Shown in pieces: positions 1-8,521 of a DNA stretch of 64,000 nucleotides (position 1 is its first letter; each line of letters starts with the position of its first letter). Position numbers and translations under genes: made by a program. This DNA comes from CAXQUZ01 sp942491145 (lineage in GTDB: Bacteria; Myxococcota_A; UBA796; UBA2385). The stretch spans positions 868,001 to 932,000 of the forward strand of contig CALOBC010000017.1 of NCBI GenBank assembly GCA_942491145.1, given 5' to 3'. The notes below the pieces were generated by a model that saw only the letters and a program-made list of their open reading frames with translations, did no database searches and was not told the origin of the DNA.

Positions 1-1
1 C

Positions 2-745
2 TTCCGGGCCGGTGGCTACATCCAGATCGAGGCTCCGCCCCACGTCGCCGACTACAAAGACTTCGAGATCGAAGACGAGTATCGGGGCGACTGGGACAAG
101 TTCAACATGTGGAAGTTCGTGAGCAAGGTCGATGAGACCGTCACGCGCGCCTACTCGATGGCGAACTACCCGGGTGAAGCGGGCATCATCATGCTCAACA
201 TCCGGATCGCTTCGCCGCCGCCCCGGTTGCCCAATGTGCCCCCGGGCAAGATGTCCTCGTACATCTTTGCCCAGAAGCCTGGTGACAAGGTCATCATCTC
301 CGGTCCCTTCGGCGAGTTCTTCGCCCGGGACACCGACAACGAGATGGTGTTCATCGGTGGTGGTGCGGGCATGGCGCCGATGCGTTCCCACATCTTCGAC
401 CAGTTCAAGCGGCTGCACACGGACCGCAAGGTCACGTTCTGGTACGGCGCTCGGTCCTGGCGCGAGGCCTTCTACGTGGAAGACTTCAACGAGATCCAGG
501 AAGAGAACGACAACTTCCAGTGGTTCATCGCGCTCAGCGACGCCACCGACGAAGACAAGTGGAAGGGCCTCACTGGCTACATTCACAATGTCGTCCAGTC
601 CGAGTATCTCGAGAAGCATCCGGCTCCCGAGGACATCGAGTACTACCTTTGTGGCCCGCCGATCATGAACCAGTGCGTCATCGACATGCTGGAGAACCTC
701 GGCGTCGAGCCGGAGAACATCATGCTCGACGACTTCGGAGGCTGA
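2..745 (+). CDS. nqrF: Na+-translocating NADH:quinone oxidoreductase subunit F, C-terminal part
   Basis: NqrF is the NADH-oxidising subunit of the Na+-NQR complex on the inner membrane; it passes electrons through FAD and a 2Fe-2S centre to the other subunits. The frame is open from the window edge, so the N-terminal anchor and ferredoxin-like domain (about 160 of about 410 residues) lie outside. Of the 247 visible residues, RAYSMANYP (from residue 49) is the flavin-binding motif, GGGAGMAPMRSH is the nucleotide-binding loop, and CGPPIMN and a terminal DDFGG are typical of the family. apbE follows after 6 bases and then nqrM, the usual end of nqr operons, so nqrA-E are expected just upstream. 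The subunit assignment is secure. Confidence 0.95.
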   Translation, partial: FRAGGYIQIEAPPHVADYKDFEIEDEYRGDWDKFNMWKFVSKVDETVTRAYSMANYPGEAGIIMLNIRIASPPPRLPNVPPGKMSSYIFAQKPGDKVIISGPFGEFFARDTDNEMVFIGGGAGMAPMRSHIFDQFKRLHTDRKVTFWYGARSWREAFYVEDFNEIQEENDNFQWFIALSDATDEDKWKGLTGYIHNVVQSEYLEKHPAPEDIEYYLCGPPIMNQCVIDMLENLGVEPENIMLDDFGG

Positions 746-751
746 ACAGGC

Positions 752-1825
752 ATGCGTCCCTCTCCTTACGAGGGGCTCACTCTGACTCAGGTGGCGCGGC
801 GAATTGCCGCGCCAGCTTTGTTTGTGGGGGCCTTGTTCTGGTTGTTGTTGCGGCCGGCGACCCCTCCCTCCGCGGCGGGTGACCCGTCCCGGGAGCTGAC
901 GACCTTCGAGGGCGCGACGCTGGGCACCGACTTCACGGTCCACATCGTCGGGACAGCCCTGTCCGAGGCCGAGACCGCGGCTGCCAGCGAGGCCATACGG
1001 GGGGAGCTGGACGAGGTCGACCAGCTGATGTCGACCTGGAAGGACAACAGCGAGCTGTCCCGGTTGAACCGTGCGCCGGTGGGTGTGCCCTTCTCGCTGT
1101 CGGTGGAGACCGTCTCCGTCTTGCAGCGCGCAGCGGTCATTTACGGGGCCTCTCAGGGGGCCTTCGATGTCACTGTGGCCCCGCTGGTGCGGGCCTGGGG
1201 CTTCGGTGCTGGCGCTGAAGCCCAGCCGCCATCGGCAGCCGATCTGGCGACCCTTCGGCTGTCGGTGGGCCAGGACAAGCTCGAGCTCGGCGCGGACGCT
1301 GCGACCCGCTTGAGCGAGGGCCTGCACATCGACTTGTCCGCCATCGCCAAGGGCTGGGCCGTCGACGAGGTCTCCCTCGCGCTGAGCCGGCTGGGCCACA
1401 GCAACCACATGGTCGAGGTTGGCGGTGAGGTGCGGGCGTCCGGGACCAACGCCAGCGGCCAGCCGTGGCGAATCGCCATCGAGCAGCCCTCCATGGCACG
1501 GCGGACCGTGAACCATGTCGTGGGGCTGAATAACCTGTCCATGGCGACCTCCGGCGACTACCGCAACTTTCGGGAGTTCGACGGCAAGCGCATCTCCCAC
1601 ACCATCGACCCCCGCACTGGGCGGCCAGTCGAGCACACCCTCGCGTCGGTCTCTGTCGTCGCGCCCACGTGCGTCGACGCGGATGGTTGGGCGACCGCGC
1701 TGATGGTGCTGGGGCCAGAGGCTGGGCTCGCGCGGGCTGAAGCCGAGGGCCTCGCGGCCTACTTCCTCGTGCGCACCGAAGACAACTTCGAGTCGCACGC
1801 CACTTCCGCCTTTGAGGCACTGTAG
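752..1825 (+). CDS. apbE: FAD:protein FMN transferase (ApbE family)
   Basis: ApbE-type transferases use FAD to attach FMN covalently to Thr of target proteins; in this setting the targets are NqrB and NqrC. The 357-residue protein has an N-terminal hydrophobic segment (residues 20-33) that should export or anchor it outside the cytoplasmic membrane, where flavinylation occurs. Family motifs seen: DLSAIAKGWAVD (194-205), VEVGGEVRASG (221-231), ATSGDYRNF, SHTIDPRTGRP and the metal-binding CVDADGWATALMVLG near the C-terminus. No Cys lipobox follows the hydrophobic segment. It lies 6 bases behind nqrF and is followed by nqrM, so it is probably the dedicated maturase of this NQR complex. Confidence 0.95.
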   Translation: MRPSPYEGLTLTQVARRIAAPALFVGALFWLLLRPATPPSAAGDPSRELTTFEGATLGTDFTVHIVGTALSEAETAAASEAIRGELDEVDQLMSTWKDNSELSRLNRAPVGVPFSLSVETVSVLQRAAVIYGASQGAFDVTVAPLVRAWGFGAGAEAQPPSAADLATLRLSVGQDKLELGADAATRLSEGLHIDLSAIAKGWAVDEVSLALSRLGHSNHMVEVGGEVRASGTNASGQPWRIAIEQPSMARRTVNHVVGLNNLSMATSGDYRNFREFDGKRISHTIDPRTGRPVEHTLASVSVVAPTCVDADGWATALMVLGPEAGLARAEAEGLAAYFLVRTEDNFESHATSAFEAL

Positions 1826-1864
1826 CTCTACCGAAGCTGGGTTAGGGCCACGCAGGAGGTTTCG

Positions 1865-2122
1865 ATGACCGTGATGCTCGTCTCCACCGGCTTCGTCGCG
1901 ATTGCGATGGTCGGCATGGCGCTCGGTGTGATTCTCAGCGACCGTCGGCTCCGGGGCTCTTGCGGGGGCAGCGGCGAAGACTGTGTCTGTGAGATCGAGA
2001 AGCGCCGTGCTTGCCATGCGATGAAGAAGTTCAAGCGGTCGGGTCTCGGCGATCCAGGCGACCGCAGCCACGTCTGGGCGCCAGATGCCCTCGGCGGGGA
2101 TCCGGCTGCCGCAGAGCTCTGA
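1865..2122 (+). CDS. nqrM: Na+-NQR maturation protein NqrM
   Basis: NqrM is a small membrane protein needed to assemble Na+-NQR, probably by delivering iron to the Cys4 site between NqrD and NqrE. The 85-residue product has one N-terminal membrane segment (residues 6-24) followed by four Cys at 33, 40, 42 and 50 in the family pattern C-x6-C-x-C-x7-C, within GSCGG and CVCEIEKRRAC. An AGGAGG-like site ends 5 bases before the ATG. The position after nqrF and apbE supports the call. The tail beyond residue 55 is not conserved in any way I recognise. Confidence 0.9.
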   Translation: MTVMLVSTGFVAIAMVGMALGVILSDRRLRGSCGGSGEDCVCEIEKRRACHAMKKFKRSGLGDPGDRSHVWAPDALGGDPAAAEL

Positions 2123-2691
2123 TGTTTCGGGCCCCTCCGCTCGAAGAGTCAGCGGCGTGGACCAGCACCCGGCGCCCCGCTGCGCTGCTGGCGCTGGTGG
2201 CCACCAAGGTGGAGCCCCTCGAAGGTGGCTTCACCCTGATGCACCGCCTGAGCGGCGGCGGCATTGTTGTGCGGGCCCTGCGCGCGCCCCCCACCCAGCG
2301 CCGGTTGTTCGGAAAGGTCGACCCTGCCGGCTTTCGGGTGGCCATCGTCCCTGATCTGCGCAGCATTAGCCCGTTCCAGCCCATCATCCGGGCCCAAGTG
2401 ATGGCGGCGCCAGGCGGCACCCGAGTCGAAGCCACCTTCCGGCCCCATCCCGATGCCCGCACCCACGCCTTGTTGTTTCGCCTGATGGCGGCCGTCCTGC
2501 TCCTGTCGTCGCTGATGAAGGGCCTCAGCGATCCCGGCTTCGCACTGGTGGGCTGTGCGCTGGCGGCGGTGGCCGTGGTGGTGCCCACTTTCCGCGCCCG
2601 GTGGAGCTTTCGCCAAGCTTGTGTCCGCAGCCGCGCGCAGCTGGCGGAAGAGCTGGATCTGGTTGACGTGCCCACGACCGCTGCGGCATGA
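2122..2691 (+). CDS. Hypothetical membrane protein, two TM segments
   Basis: This 189-residue protein is not recognised. The ATG at 2122 shares its A with the stop of nqrM (TGATG), suggesting translational coupling; the frame is open further upstream but would overlap nqrM. Residues 1-110 look soluble, with mixed beta-type sequence. Two hydrophobic stretches follow, around residues 115-133 and 137-155, and the C-terminus after them is charged. The layout (cytoplasmic sensor-like part, TM hairpin, short tail) gives no function. It overlaps the next gene by 4 bases (ATGA), so it sits in one transcription unit with nqrM and the RmlD-like gene. Confidence 0.75.
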   Translation: MFRAPPLEESAAWTSTRRPAALLALVATKVEPLEGGFTLMHRLSGGGIVVRALRAPPTQRRLFGKVDPAGFRVAIVPDLRSISPFQPIIRAQVMAAPGGTRVEATFRPHPDARTHALLFRLMAAVLLLSSLMKGLSDPGFALVGCALAAVAVVVPTFRARWSFRQACVRSRAQLAEELDLVDVPTTAAA

Positions 2692-3527
2692 CGTTGCGCA
2701 TCCTGGTGACGGGCGCCGAAGGGCTGGTCGGCACGGCACTTTCGCGTACCGAGGGCACCATCGGCCTGTCTCGTCGGGCGCTCGACATCACCGATGTCGC
2801 CCAAGTGCGGGCCGCGCTGATCCACCACCGCCCGGATGCCGTCATCAACGCGGCCGCCCAAGCCAACGTGAACCTCGCCGAGGATGAGCCCAGCCTCACG
2901 TTTCTCGTCAATGCCGGTGGGCCGGCCATTCTGGCCGATGCCTGCGCCGACCTGGGCGTGCGCCTCGTGCACATCTCCACCGACTACGTGCTCAACGGTC
3001 CGAACGTCCCGGGGCTCCGCTTGACCGAGCGGCGGGTCGCTTCCCCGCAGTCGACCTACGCCCGCGCCAAGCTGGAGGGGGAAGCACCCGTGCTGGCGAT
3101 TGGCGGTGTGGTGGCTCGGGTCCAGTGGGTCTATGCCCCCGGCCGACGGGGCTTCTTTGCGTCTGCTCTCCAGCGACTGGCTGCCCGCGAGTGTCTGCCG
3201 CTGGTGTCGGATCAGATCGGCTGCCCCACACCGGCACCGCTGGTGGCCCACTGGTTGCGGGCCCTCGCTTGTCCAGATCTGCCCACGGGCCTGGTCCACC
3301 TGGCGACCGCCGGTGAGGCGACCCCTGCGCAGTGGCTGGGTGCAGCCGCCACCACTCTTGGGCTGCCGTTTCGGATGCGGCCCATCCGCCGGCTGGACCT
3401 CGGCGGTGCCGTGCGGCCTGCGCGCAGCTGCCTCAGCCACCGTCGGGCCCAACAGCGCTTTGGCATGTGGGTGCCCTCGTGGGGGGAGGCCCTCGATCGC
3501 CTGTTGCGGGGGCTTCCCGTCCGCTGA
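2688..3527 (+). CDS. RmlD-like NAD(P)-dependent sugar-nucleotide reductase
   Basis: This is an extended short-chain dehydrogenase of the RmlD (dTDP-4-dehydrorhamnose reductase) type. Seen in the 279 residues: the N-terminal nucleotide loop TGAEGLVG (8-15), VINAAAQANVNLAEDEP, which corresponds to the family's INxAAYTxVDxAE segment, HISTDYVLNG, and the catalytic Y-x3-K in YARAKLEGE. GVVARVQWVYAP matches the R-x2-WVY stretch of RmlD. No other rhamnose genes (rmlABC) are adjacent, so the substrate could be another dTDP- or UDP-deoxysugar. The gene overlaps its upstream neighbour by 4 bases and converges on a minus-strand gene 9 bases beyond its stop. Confidence 0.85.
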   Translation: MTLRILVTGAEGLVGTALSRTEGTIGLSRRALDITDVAQVRAALIHHRPDAVINAAAQANVNLAEDEPSLTFLVNAGGPAILADACADLGVRLVHISTDYVLNGPNVPGLRLTERRVASPQSTYARAKLEGEAPVLAIGGVVARVQWVYAPGRRGFFASALQRLAARECLPLVSDQIGCPTPAPLVAHWLRALACPDLPTGLVHLATAGEATPAQWLGAAATTLGLPFRMRPIRRLDLGGAVRPARSCLSHRRAQQRFGMWVPSWGEALDRLLRGLPVR

Positions 3528-3536
3528 GCGCCGGGA

Positions 3537-3794
3537 TCAGCCCATCGTCAGGTGGTTCAGCTGGCTCGCCACGTCCGCATCGCTCAAGTACAGCTCTTCC
3601 ACCAGGGACGAGCGGATGATGGCGGCGGACACGGCCGAGCCGAACTGGGCCATGCGGCCCTGATTTTGGTCAAATTCGGTGATCACGTCCAAGACGAGGT
3701 CTTCGGGACGTGCTCCGGGCACAAGCTCCAGCAGCTCTTCGTTCACAAGATGCTGGATCAGGGCCAAGAGGACTTGGGGAATGTGCGTGCTCAC
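3537..3794 (-). CDS. Small hypothetical protein
   Basis: This 85-residue protein is not recognised. It is read on the minus strand from a GTG at 3794 that has GGAG 7 bases upstream; longer versions would overlap the preceding gene. It is predicted to be largely helical (for example IPQVLLALIQHLVNEELLEL and AVSAAIIRSSLVEELYLSD), with no Cys, signal peptide or membrane segment. It lies 22 bases behind the 148-residue gene at 3817-4263 and is probably co-transcribed with it. The start is uncertain, and the function is unknown. Confidence 0.6.
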   Translation of the reverse strand: MSTHIPQVLLALIQHLVNEELLELVPGARPEDLVLDVITEFDQNQGRMAQFGSAVSAAIIRSSLVEELYLSDADVASQLNHLTMG

Positions 3795-3816
3795 GACCGC
3801 TCCGCGCGCCCCAAGC

Positions 3817-4263
3817 TCAGCGGTGGGCGACGACAAAGACCCTATCGTCTCGCACTGCAATGGGGCCCGGGTCCTGGTAGAGCCAAGCGAGCACCGCCCG
3901 CTCGTCGCCGTTGGGGTACTTCGCCAGGATGGCCCCACAGACTTCGTTCGCGAACATCGCGCCCTTCGACGAGATCAGCTGCTGGACGAAGTCACCGACG
4001 GGTGCGTCCCTGCAGCGGCGGGTGGCGAAGTAGCCGGCACCGAGCTTGCGGACGGCCCCACCGGTGTTGCGGAAGCGGTCGCGCACTTGGCGAACGGTCA
4101 CCGAGGCTTGGTTCACCTCGTCGAGCTTGTCGGCGATGGCCTTGGCGCCCGCAATGCCGCCAAGCTCCTCGAGGGCTTCCCGTGCGGAGACCCGCCGTGG
4201 ACGAAACTGGGCGTGGGTGGCAGGCGTGGCGATCTGGTCCATGTCTTCGCTTTCCATCGGCAT
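3817..4263 (-). CDS. Hypothetical protein with possible winged-helix region
   Basis: The 148-residue product begins at an ATG (4263) preceded by GAGGGA at suitable spacing. Residues 26-75 (AREALEELGG then KAIADKLDEV and RQVRDRFRNTGG) have the helix spacing of a helix-turn-helix or winged-helix unit, followed by KLGAGYFATRR, which could be a wing. A second helical part (PVGDFVQQLI to DERAVLAWLY) completes it. I do not recognise a family; a DNA-binding role is inferred from pattern only. It heads a two-gene minus-strand unit and is divergent from the radical SAM gene at 4837; a perfect inverted repeat lies 20 bases upstream of its start. Confidence 0.7.
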   Translation of the reverse strand: MPMESEDMDQIATPATHAQFRPRRVSAREALEELGGIAGAKAIADKLDEVNQASVTVRQVRDRFRNTGGAVRKLGAGYFATRRCRDAPVGDFVQQLISSKGAMFANEVCGAILAKYPNGDERAVLAWLYQDPGPIAVRDDRVFVVAHR

Positions 4264-4836
4264 CGGAGTCCCTCGCGTTCAGGGCCGGAAGCCGGCCAAT
4301 CAGTAGATGTTGGCCCCACCGCCGTGTCGACAAACTGAGGGCCAAACCCCGCCGTTTGGTGGGATTGGAACAGCTGTCGTGCGGTGGACTGTAGACAGGC
4401 GAAAATCATCATCGAGACGGCATTGACGCCGCTGCTCGTTGGGGTTCCGCAACCGTAAACACCGCCGCTTGTTGGTGTTGGGGTCGACACGGTCAACCTA
4501 TCCAGCCACCACCCTTGCCCGCCAACGGGGGGGCTCGAAATGGAATGTGCCCGTAATCGGGGTGGAGGCTGGACACTGAGCGGTCCCCCGGCACCCTTGG
4601 CCCCGCCCTGCCGGAGACCTCGACCCGCCGGCCTGCCGCAACCGCCCGACTGCGGCTTTGCCCCGAATGTGGTCGCTGGGCTGGTCGGGGACGGGAACCG
4701 CCATCGCTGTCAATCCTTCGCTTTCATCGGTCGTTGCTTCCGTTTGTGGTCATCCGGGCTACCTTCGCAGTGGACGGGGTGGACAGCTGTGCCCCGCTCG
4801 GGCGCCAGCCGTGCTCGTGACATCCGCGGAGCGACC
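4264..4836. other. Divergent intergenic region, 573 bases
   Basis: The region separates the minus-strand gene starting at 4263 from the radical SAM gene at 4837. Short open frames here lack ribosome sites and recognisable sequence. It contains the 4283-4297 inverted repeat, an A/T-richer patch near 4385-4415, two similar G/T-rich stretches (about 4436-4450 and 4470-4485), and a possible -10 element (CTACCTT at about 4759) for the plus-strand gene. I see no RNA gene. Confidence 0.5.
4283..4297. promoter_or_regulatory. Inverted repeat upstream of putative HTH gene
   Basis: GGCCGG-AAG-CCGGCC is a perfect 6-bp inverted repeat 20 bases upstream of the 4263 start codon. It could be an operator for the adjacent putative DNA-binding protein or an RNA hairpin in its leader. 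In GC-rich DNA such repeats also arise by chance. Confidence 0.25.
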
Positions 4837-6477
4837 ATGAACGACCGCCAGCGAAATCCCCGCCTCGACCGCCTCATCGACGCGGCCCCCCGCGATGGCG
4901 CCCGCATTGCGCTGGTGTCGACCTGGGATGTCGAGAACAACGCGGTCCGTATTCTTGCGGCCACCCTGCGTGCCCAGGGCCACCACACTGTCGAGATCTA
5001 CTTCAAAGACTGGATCTCCAACCACTTGGATCCGGCCTCGGCTGAGGAGCTCGACGCGCTCACCCGCGTGCTGCGCCGTGAGCAAGTCAACCTGGTGACC
5101 ATCTCGATTCGGGCGTCGGCCTATGCCGAGCAAGCCCGGGTCATCACCGAGCATGTCCAGCGGGAGCTCGATCTGCCCGTGCTGTGGGGCGGCATGCACC
5201 CCACGCTCCGTGGCGACGACTGCATCGACTATGCCGACATGACCCTGGCGGGTGAGGGTGAGCTGGCGCTGGCCGATCTCGCCAACCGACTGGTGCAAAA
5301 GGACGACGAGGTCTTCGGCACCCAGAACGTGTGGTTCCGCATGGAGCGTGATCTCGAGCGCGGGTCGTCTTCTCGGGGCCCCAGCCCGGTGCCCCACGCG
5401 ACCCATGTGCGTCGCAATTCCCTGCGCCCGCTGGTCACCAACCTCGATGATCTCGAGTTTCGCGACTACACCACCCACGCCCACAAGTACTTCATCCAGG
5501 GCGGCAGCTACGTGGTCGGCGATCCGATGCGGGGCGATCCGGTCTTCCAGATGATGGGCAGCCGGGGCTGCATCTACAAGTGCAGCTACTGCTACAACTC
5601 GACCTACAAGAAGGACATCTACCCGGGCCAAAAGTGGTTCCGCGTGCGGTCCCCCCAGAGCATGGTCGACGAGATCCGCGCGGCCCGTGCCCACTGGCCG
5701 ATGAAGCGCATCCGCTTCGATGACGAGGTCTTCAACTTCCAGCTCGGCTGGCTCGAAGAGTTCTGCGAGATCTACCCCCGCGAAGTGGGGCTGCCGTTCG
5801 AGATCTTCATCGAGCCCAAGCTGGTGAATGAAGAACGGATGACGATGCTGCGCGACGCGGGCTTGTCCAGTGTCTACATGGGCATTCAGAGCTCGGAGCG
5901 GGTCACCGGCCATCTCTACGATCGCCGGGTCAAGAACACGTCCATCGAAGACATCGCCCAGCTCTACCACCGCCTCGGCATCAAGCCCCACTTCCAGCTG
6001 ATCTTCGACGATCCGGTCAGCACCGAAGCCGACAAGCAGTCCCTGTTTGAGATGATTGCGTCGTTCCCCCATCCGTTCGACCTGTACCTGTTCAGCATGA
6101 CCGTCTTTCCGGGGTCCGAGCTGAACAAGAAGCTCATCGACAACGGCCTCATCAGCCGCTTTGACATCGACGGCCCCGACAACACGCGCGTGTTCTACCA
6201 GCACCGCGTGAACCTGAGCTACCCCCGGCCGGTGGAAGACACGTTCTGGATTGCGCTCACCCAGATGCTCAGCAAGCCATTTGTCCCCCGGACGGTGCTG
6301 CGGGCGCTGTCGAAGAGCGAGACCTTGAAGAAGCATCCGTGGCCGCTGATCCAGATGGCCAACGCAAGCAACTTCGTCAAGATGGGCACCACCGCTGGAA
6401 AGATGGCGCTCAAGGGCGAGATGACCAACACGCTCATTCGACGGTGGATGAGCATGGACCGCATCATCACGACCTGA
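4837..6477 (+). CDS. B12-binding-type radical SAM enzyme
   Basis: This 546-residue protein has the architecture of BchE-like enzymes: an N-terminal Rossmann-type cobalamin-binding region (residues 20-160, with LWGGMHPTL) and a radical SAM barrel that binds a 4Fe-4S cluster and cleaves S-adenosylmethionine. The cluster motif is GCIYKCSYCYN (C-x3-C-x2-C) near residue 245. The classic DxHxxG of cobalamin binders is not evident, as in many BchE relatives. Downstream EIFIEPKLVNEE and VYMGIQSSE are typical barrel strands. The start at 4837 was chosen over an upstream extension because the preceding 99 codons are low in family-like sequence. Substrate unknown; the acyltransferase gene downstream converges on it. 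Confidence 0.88.
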   Translation: MNDRQRNPRLDRLIDAAPRDGARIALVSTWDVENNAVRILAATLRAQGHHTVEIYFKDWISNHLDPASAEELDALTRVLRREQVNLVTISIRASAYAEQARVITEHVQRELDLPVLWGGMHPTLRGDDCIDYADMTLAGEGELALADLANRLVQKDDEVFGTQNVWFRMERDLERGSSSRGPSPVPHATHVRRNSLRPLVTNLDDLEFRDYTTHAHKYFIQGGSYVVGDPMRGDPVFQMMGSRGCIYKCSYCYNSTYKKDIYPGQKWFRVRSPQSMVDEIRAARAHWPMKRIRFDDEVFNFQLGWLEEFCEIYPREVGLPFEIFIEPKLVNEERMTMLRDAGLSSVYMGIQSSERVTGHLYDRRVKNTSIEDIAQLYHRLGIKPHFQLIFDDPVSTEADKQSLFEMIASFPHPFDLYLFSMTVFPGSELNKKLIDNGLISRFDIDGPDNTRVFYQHRVNLSYPRPVEDTFWIALTQMLSKPFVPRTVLRALSKSETLKKHPWPLIQMANASNFVKMGTTAGKMALKGEMTNTLIRRWMSMDRIITT

Positions 6478-6505
6478 GCCCTGTGGGCCACGAGACATGG
6501 CTCAG
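6474..6505. terminator. Inverted repeat spanning both stop codons of convergent genes
   Basis: CTGAGCC (6474-6480) and GGCTCAG (6499-6505) form a perfect 7-bp stem with an 18-base loop. The TGA of the radical SAM gene and that of the minus-strand acyltransferase both lie inside the arms. There is no U-tract, so this is at best a weak bidirectional terminator. Confidence 0.35.
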
Positions 6506-7272
6506 CGGCGTCCCAGGTGTTCGGCCCCGCGCCACACCGGGATGCCCGGCTCTCGCCGCTTCAGCAGCCCCTCCATCGCCACCTCCACCGCGTCTCTGAG
6601 CGCGATGGCTTGTTCCGTCTCGCGGGCCGGGTCGTGGGGCGGGGGCACGATGGGCGCTGAGATGTAGTGGGTGAGCTGCACCCGCCGGGGGAGGACCGTT
6701 GGGCCCATGCCCCGCGCAAAGACCAGCGGCAGCTTCAGCTTCTGATACACAAGGTCGGTGAGGGGTGAGTGGTAAACCGTATACAGATCGTCGGCTCTGG
6801 GGCAAGCCACCGCAATGACGGGGCTTCCCGTGCGCACGGCGAGCTTGGCGAACCCCGTTCGGGTCTCCCAGCGCACTTGGTAGCGTTGGTCGCGGGGCCG
6901 CAGGCTCTCCCACATCCCACCCGGCGCGACCCCCAGAATCTCACCCGCGTGCAGCAGCGCTTCCCCCGCCTCCGGGGATGCGGGCACCAAGCCGATGGCC
7001 GACGCCACCTGGGCCAAACCGGGGGTCTTGAACAACAAGTCGTCGCCGAGCCCGCGCACGGTGCGGCCCGTCGCTTCGATGACAGCCAAGCCCAGCATGA
7101 AGGCGTCGTAGGTGGCCAGCGAGTGGTGGGTCACCAGCAGCACGGGACCGGTGTCCGGGAAGTGTTCCAGCCCGACAACGCGGTGGCGGTGGTAGTACTG
7201 GAGGGGCCGGAGGATCCGCCGTGCCCGCTGCAAGATCGCAGGACTGGGCTCGAAGTCAAGGTCTGGGTGCAT
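6502..7272 (-). CDS. Lysophospholipid acyltransferase-like protein (LPLAT/MGAT-like)
   Basis: Members of this superfamily move acyl groups from CoA or ACP to glycerolipids at the membrane. In 256 residues the acceptor motif appears as THHSLATYDAF, close to the HS-x5-D form of MGAT-like members rather than the standard HX4D. GVAPGGMWESL matches the FPEG-type second motif region of the MGAT-like group, and the end reads QLTHYISAPIVPP, as in that family. The ATG at 7272 was preferred; a GTG at 7314, directly after the stop of the upstream oxidoreductase, would add 14 residues and couple the genes. It is third in a minus-strand run with the oxidoreductase and the caspase-like gene. Confidence 0.75.
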   Translation of the reverse strand: MHPDLDFEPSPAILQRARRILRPLQYYHRHRVVGLEHFPDTGPVLLVTHHSLATYDAFMLGLAVIEATGRTVRGLGDDLLFKTPGLAQVASAIGLVPASPEAGEALLHAGEILGVAPGGMWESLRPRDQRYQVRWETRTGFAKLAVRTGSPVIAVACPRADDLYTVYHSPLTDLVYQKLKLPLVFARGMGPTVLPRRVQLTHYISAPIVPPPHDPARETEQAIALRDAVEVAMEGLLKRREPGIPVWRGAEHLGRR

Positions 7273-7314
7273 GGCGAGGTCCGTGATTCGTGGGCTGCGC
7301 AGGGCCCGGCACAC

Positions 7315-8499
7315 TCAGCCCACAAAGCGCCCAGGATGCAGACAAGTGGGAAGGCCGAAGGCGCGCCCGTCGAGGATGCCCTGGACCACCGTATCGACCG
7401 CTGGAGGCGTGTGCATCCATGGTCGTCCGTTGAAGCCGAGGCACGCAACCACAGTGGGGCTGCCCGGAATGGGCCCGATGATGGGCAGTCCGTCGCATGT
7501 CCATGTGGCGATGCGCGACCAGCGGGCGCCGACGGGGCCGAGGTCGAGGCTCATCCGGGATACCCATGACGACGCGATCTTGGCGTCGATGGTCGACCGG
7601 ATCTCATCGGGACTGTCTTCTCCGGTCTCCATATGGGGGGTGGCCCAGCGGCAGCCCCCCAGCACCAGGCCGTGCATTCCAGGCGCCGCCGTCAGATACC
7701 CAAACTGTGCAGAGACGGCGACCCCCAAGCTTGCGTGTGGCCTAAGTTGGTTTTGCAGTCGCACCGGGCTCAACTTATCGGCGAGCCAAGGCCACGCCGT
7801 CGACAAGCGATAGTCGCCGCACAGCACCACCATGTCTGCCGTGATGGTCCCTTGGGCGGTGTTGAGCTGGTGTCGAGCGCCAAGCCGGTTCGCCTGAAGC
7901 ACGGGGGAGTCGGCGTAGGCGAGCACCCCCAAGGACTGCGCTCGGGTCAGCGCGTCGCGCAGGGGCGCGAGGGGATCGATGGCCCCGCCGGCCGCGAGGT
8001 AGCCCCCATACAGGCCCTTCAGGCCCCAGCGGGACTCCAGCGTGACGCCGTCCAGCCACTTGCCTGGCAGTCCGCACTCGGCCCGGATGTCGAGGCTGCG
8101 CTGCAGCTCACCACTCTCGGCCTCGCCCGCCGCTGCGATCAACAGGTCCGTGCCGCATCCCAGTGCCGCAGCCCCCCGCTGGCACCACACCAACAGCTCG
8201 CCGGCGACCTGGGGTCCGAGGGACGCCTGCAGCCGCTCCATGTTGTCTTGCAGCTCGGAGTGGACCAGCCCGTCCCCCCGCACACAGGTGGCCAGGCCGA
8301 ACACCACGTCCTGCCCGAGAATGCTGACCTTTGCGCCCTCTTCGGCGAGCTTGGCCGCGACCTGACAGCCGGCCACGGTGTCGCCCACCACAACCACATC
8401 GGTGTCCACGCTGCCCTTCAGCGGGGGCGGGCGCAGCAGCGAGGGCACCGCCCAGGGCGGCGGGTCGGCGGGCACAGTGGGAAACCTGGTCATCGCCAT
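7315..8499 (-). CDS. FAD-dependent oxidoreductase (DAO-like)
   Basis: This 394-residue protein resembles glycine oxidase and D-amino-acid oxidase-type flavoproteins. The beta-alpha-beta FAD fold starts at about residue 29 (DVVVVGDTVAGCQVAAKLAE), where the usual GxGxxG reads GDTVAG, so the second Gly is missing. The C-terminal part has IATWTCDGLPIIGPIP and ACLGFNGRPW, which match the DGLPxIGP...G(F)NG(H)G segment that closes over FAD in this family. The start is the ATG at 8499; a longer frame would run into the upstream gene. Substrate unknown; the altered dinucleotide loop may weaken FAD binding or mark a divergent subfamily. Confidence 0.8.
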   Translation of the reverse strand: MAMTRFPTVPADPPPWAVPSLLRPPPLKGSVDTDVVVVGDTVAGCQVAAKLAEEGAKVSILGQDVVFGLATCVRGDGLVHSELQDNMERLQASLGPQVAGELLVWCQRGAAALGCGTDLLIAAAGEAESGELQRSLDIRAECGLPGKWLDGVTLESRWGLKGLYGGYLAAGGAIDPLAPLRDALTRAQSLGVLAYADSPVLQANRLGARHQLNTAQGTITADMVVLCGDYRLSTAWPWLADKLSPVRLQNQLRPHASLGVAVSAQFGYLTAAPGMHGLVLGGCRWATPHMETGEDSPDEIRSTIDAKIASSWVSRMSLDLGPVGARWSRIATWTCDGLPIIGPIPGSPTVVACLGFNGRPWMHTPPAVDTVVQGILDGRAFGLPTCLHPGRFVG

Positions 8500-8521
8500 G
8501 GCATCACCCCACCGGTCGGGT

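Noticed and set aside
2031..3452. 473-codon minus-strand frame opposite the small membrane protein and the RmlD-like gene
   Set aside because: The plus-strand genes have a nucleotide-binding motif, ATGA overlaps and membrane segments; the minus frame has none.
4759..6498. 579-codon minus-strand frame opposite the radical SAM gene
   Set aside because: The plus frame carries the C-x3-C-x2-C motif and a full domain; the minus frame is a GC-driven shadow.
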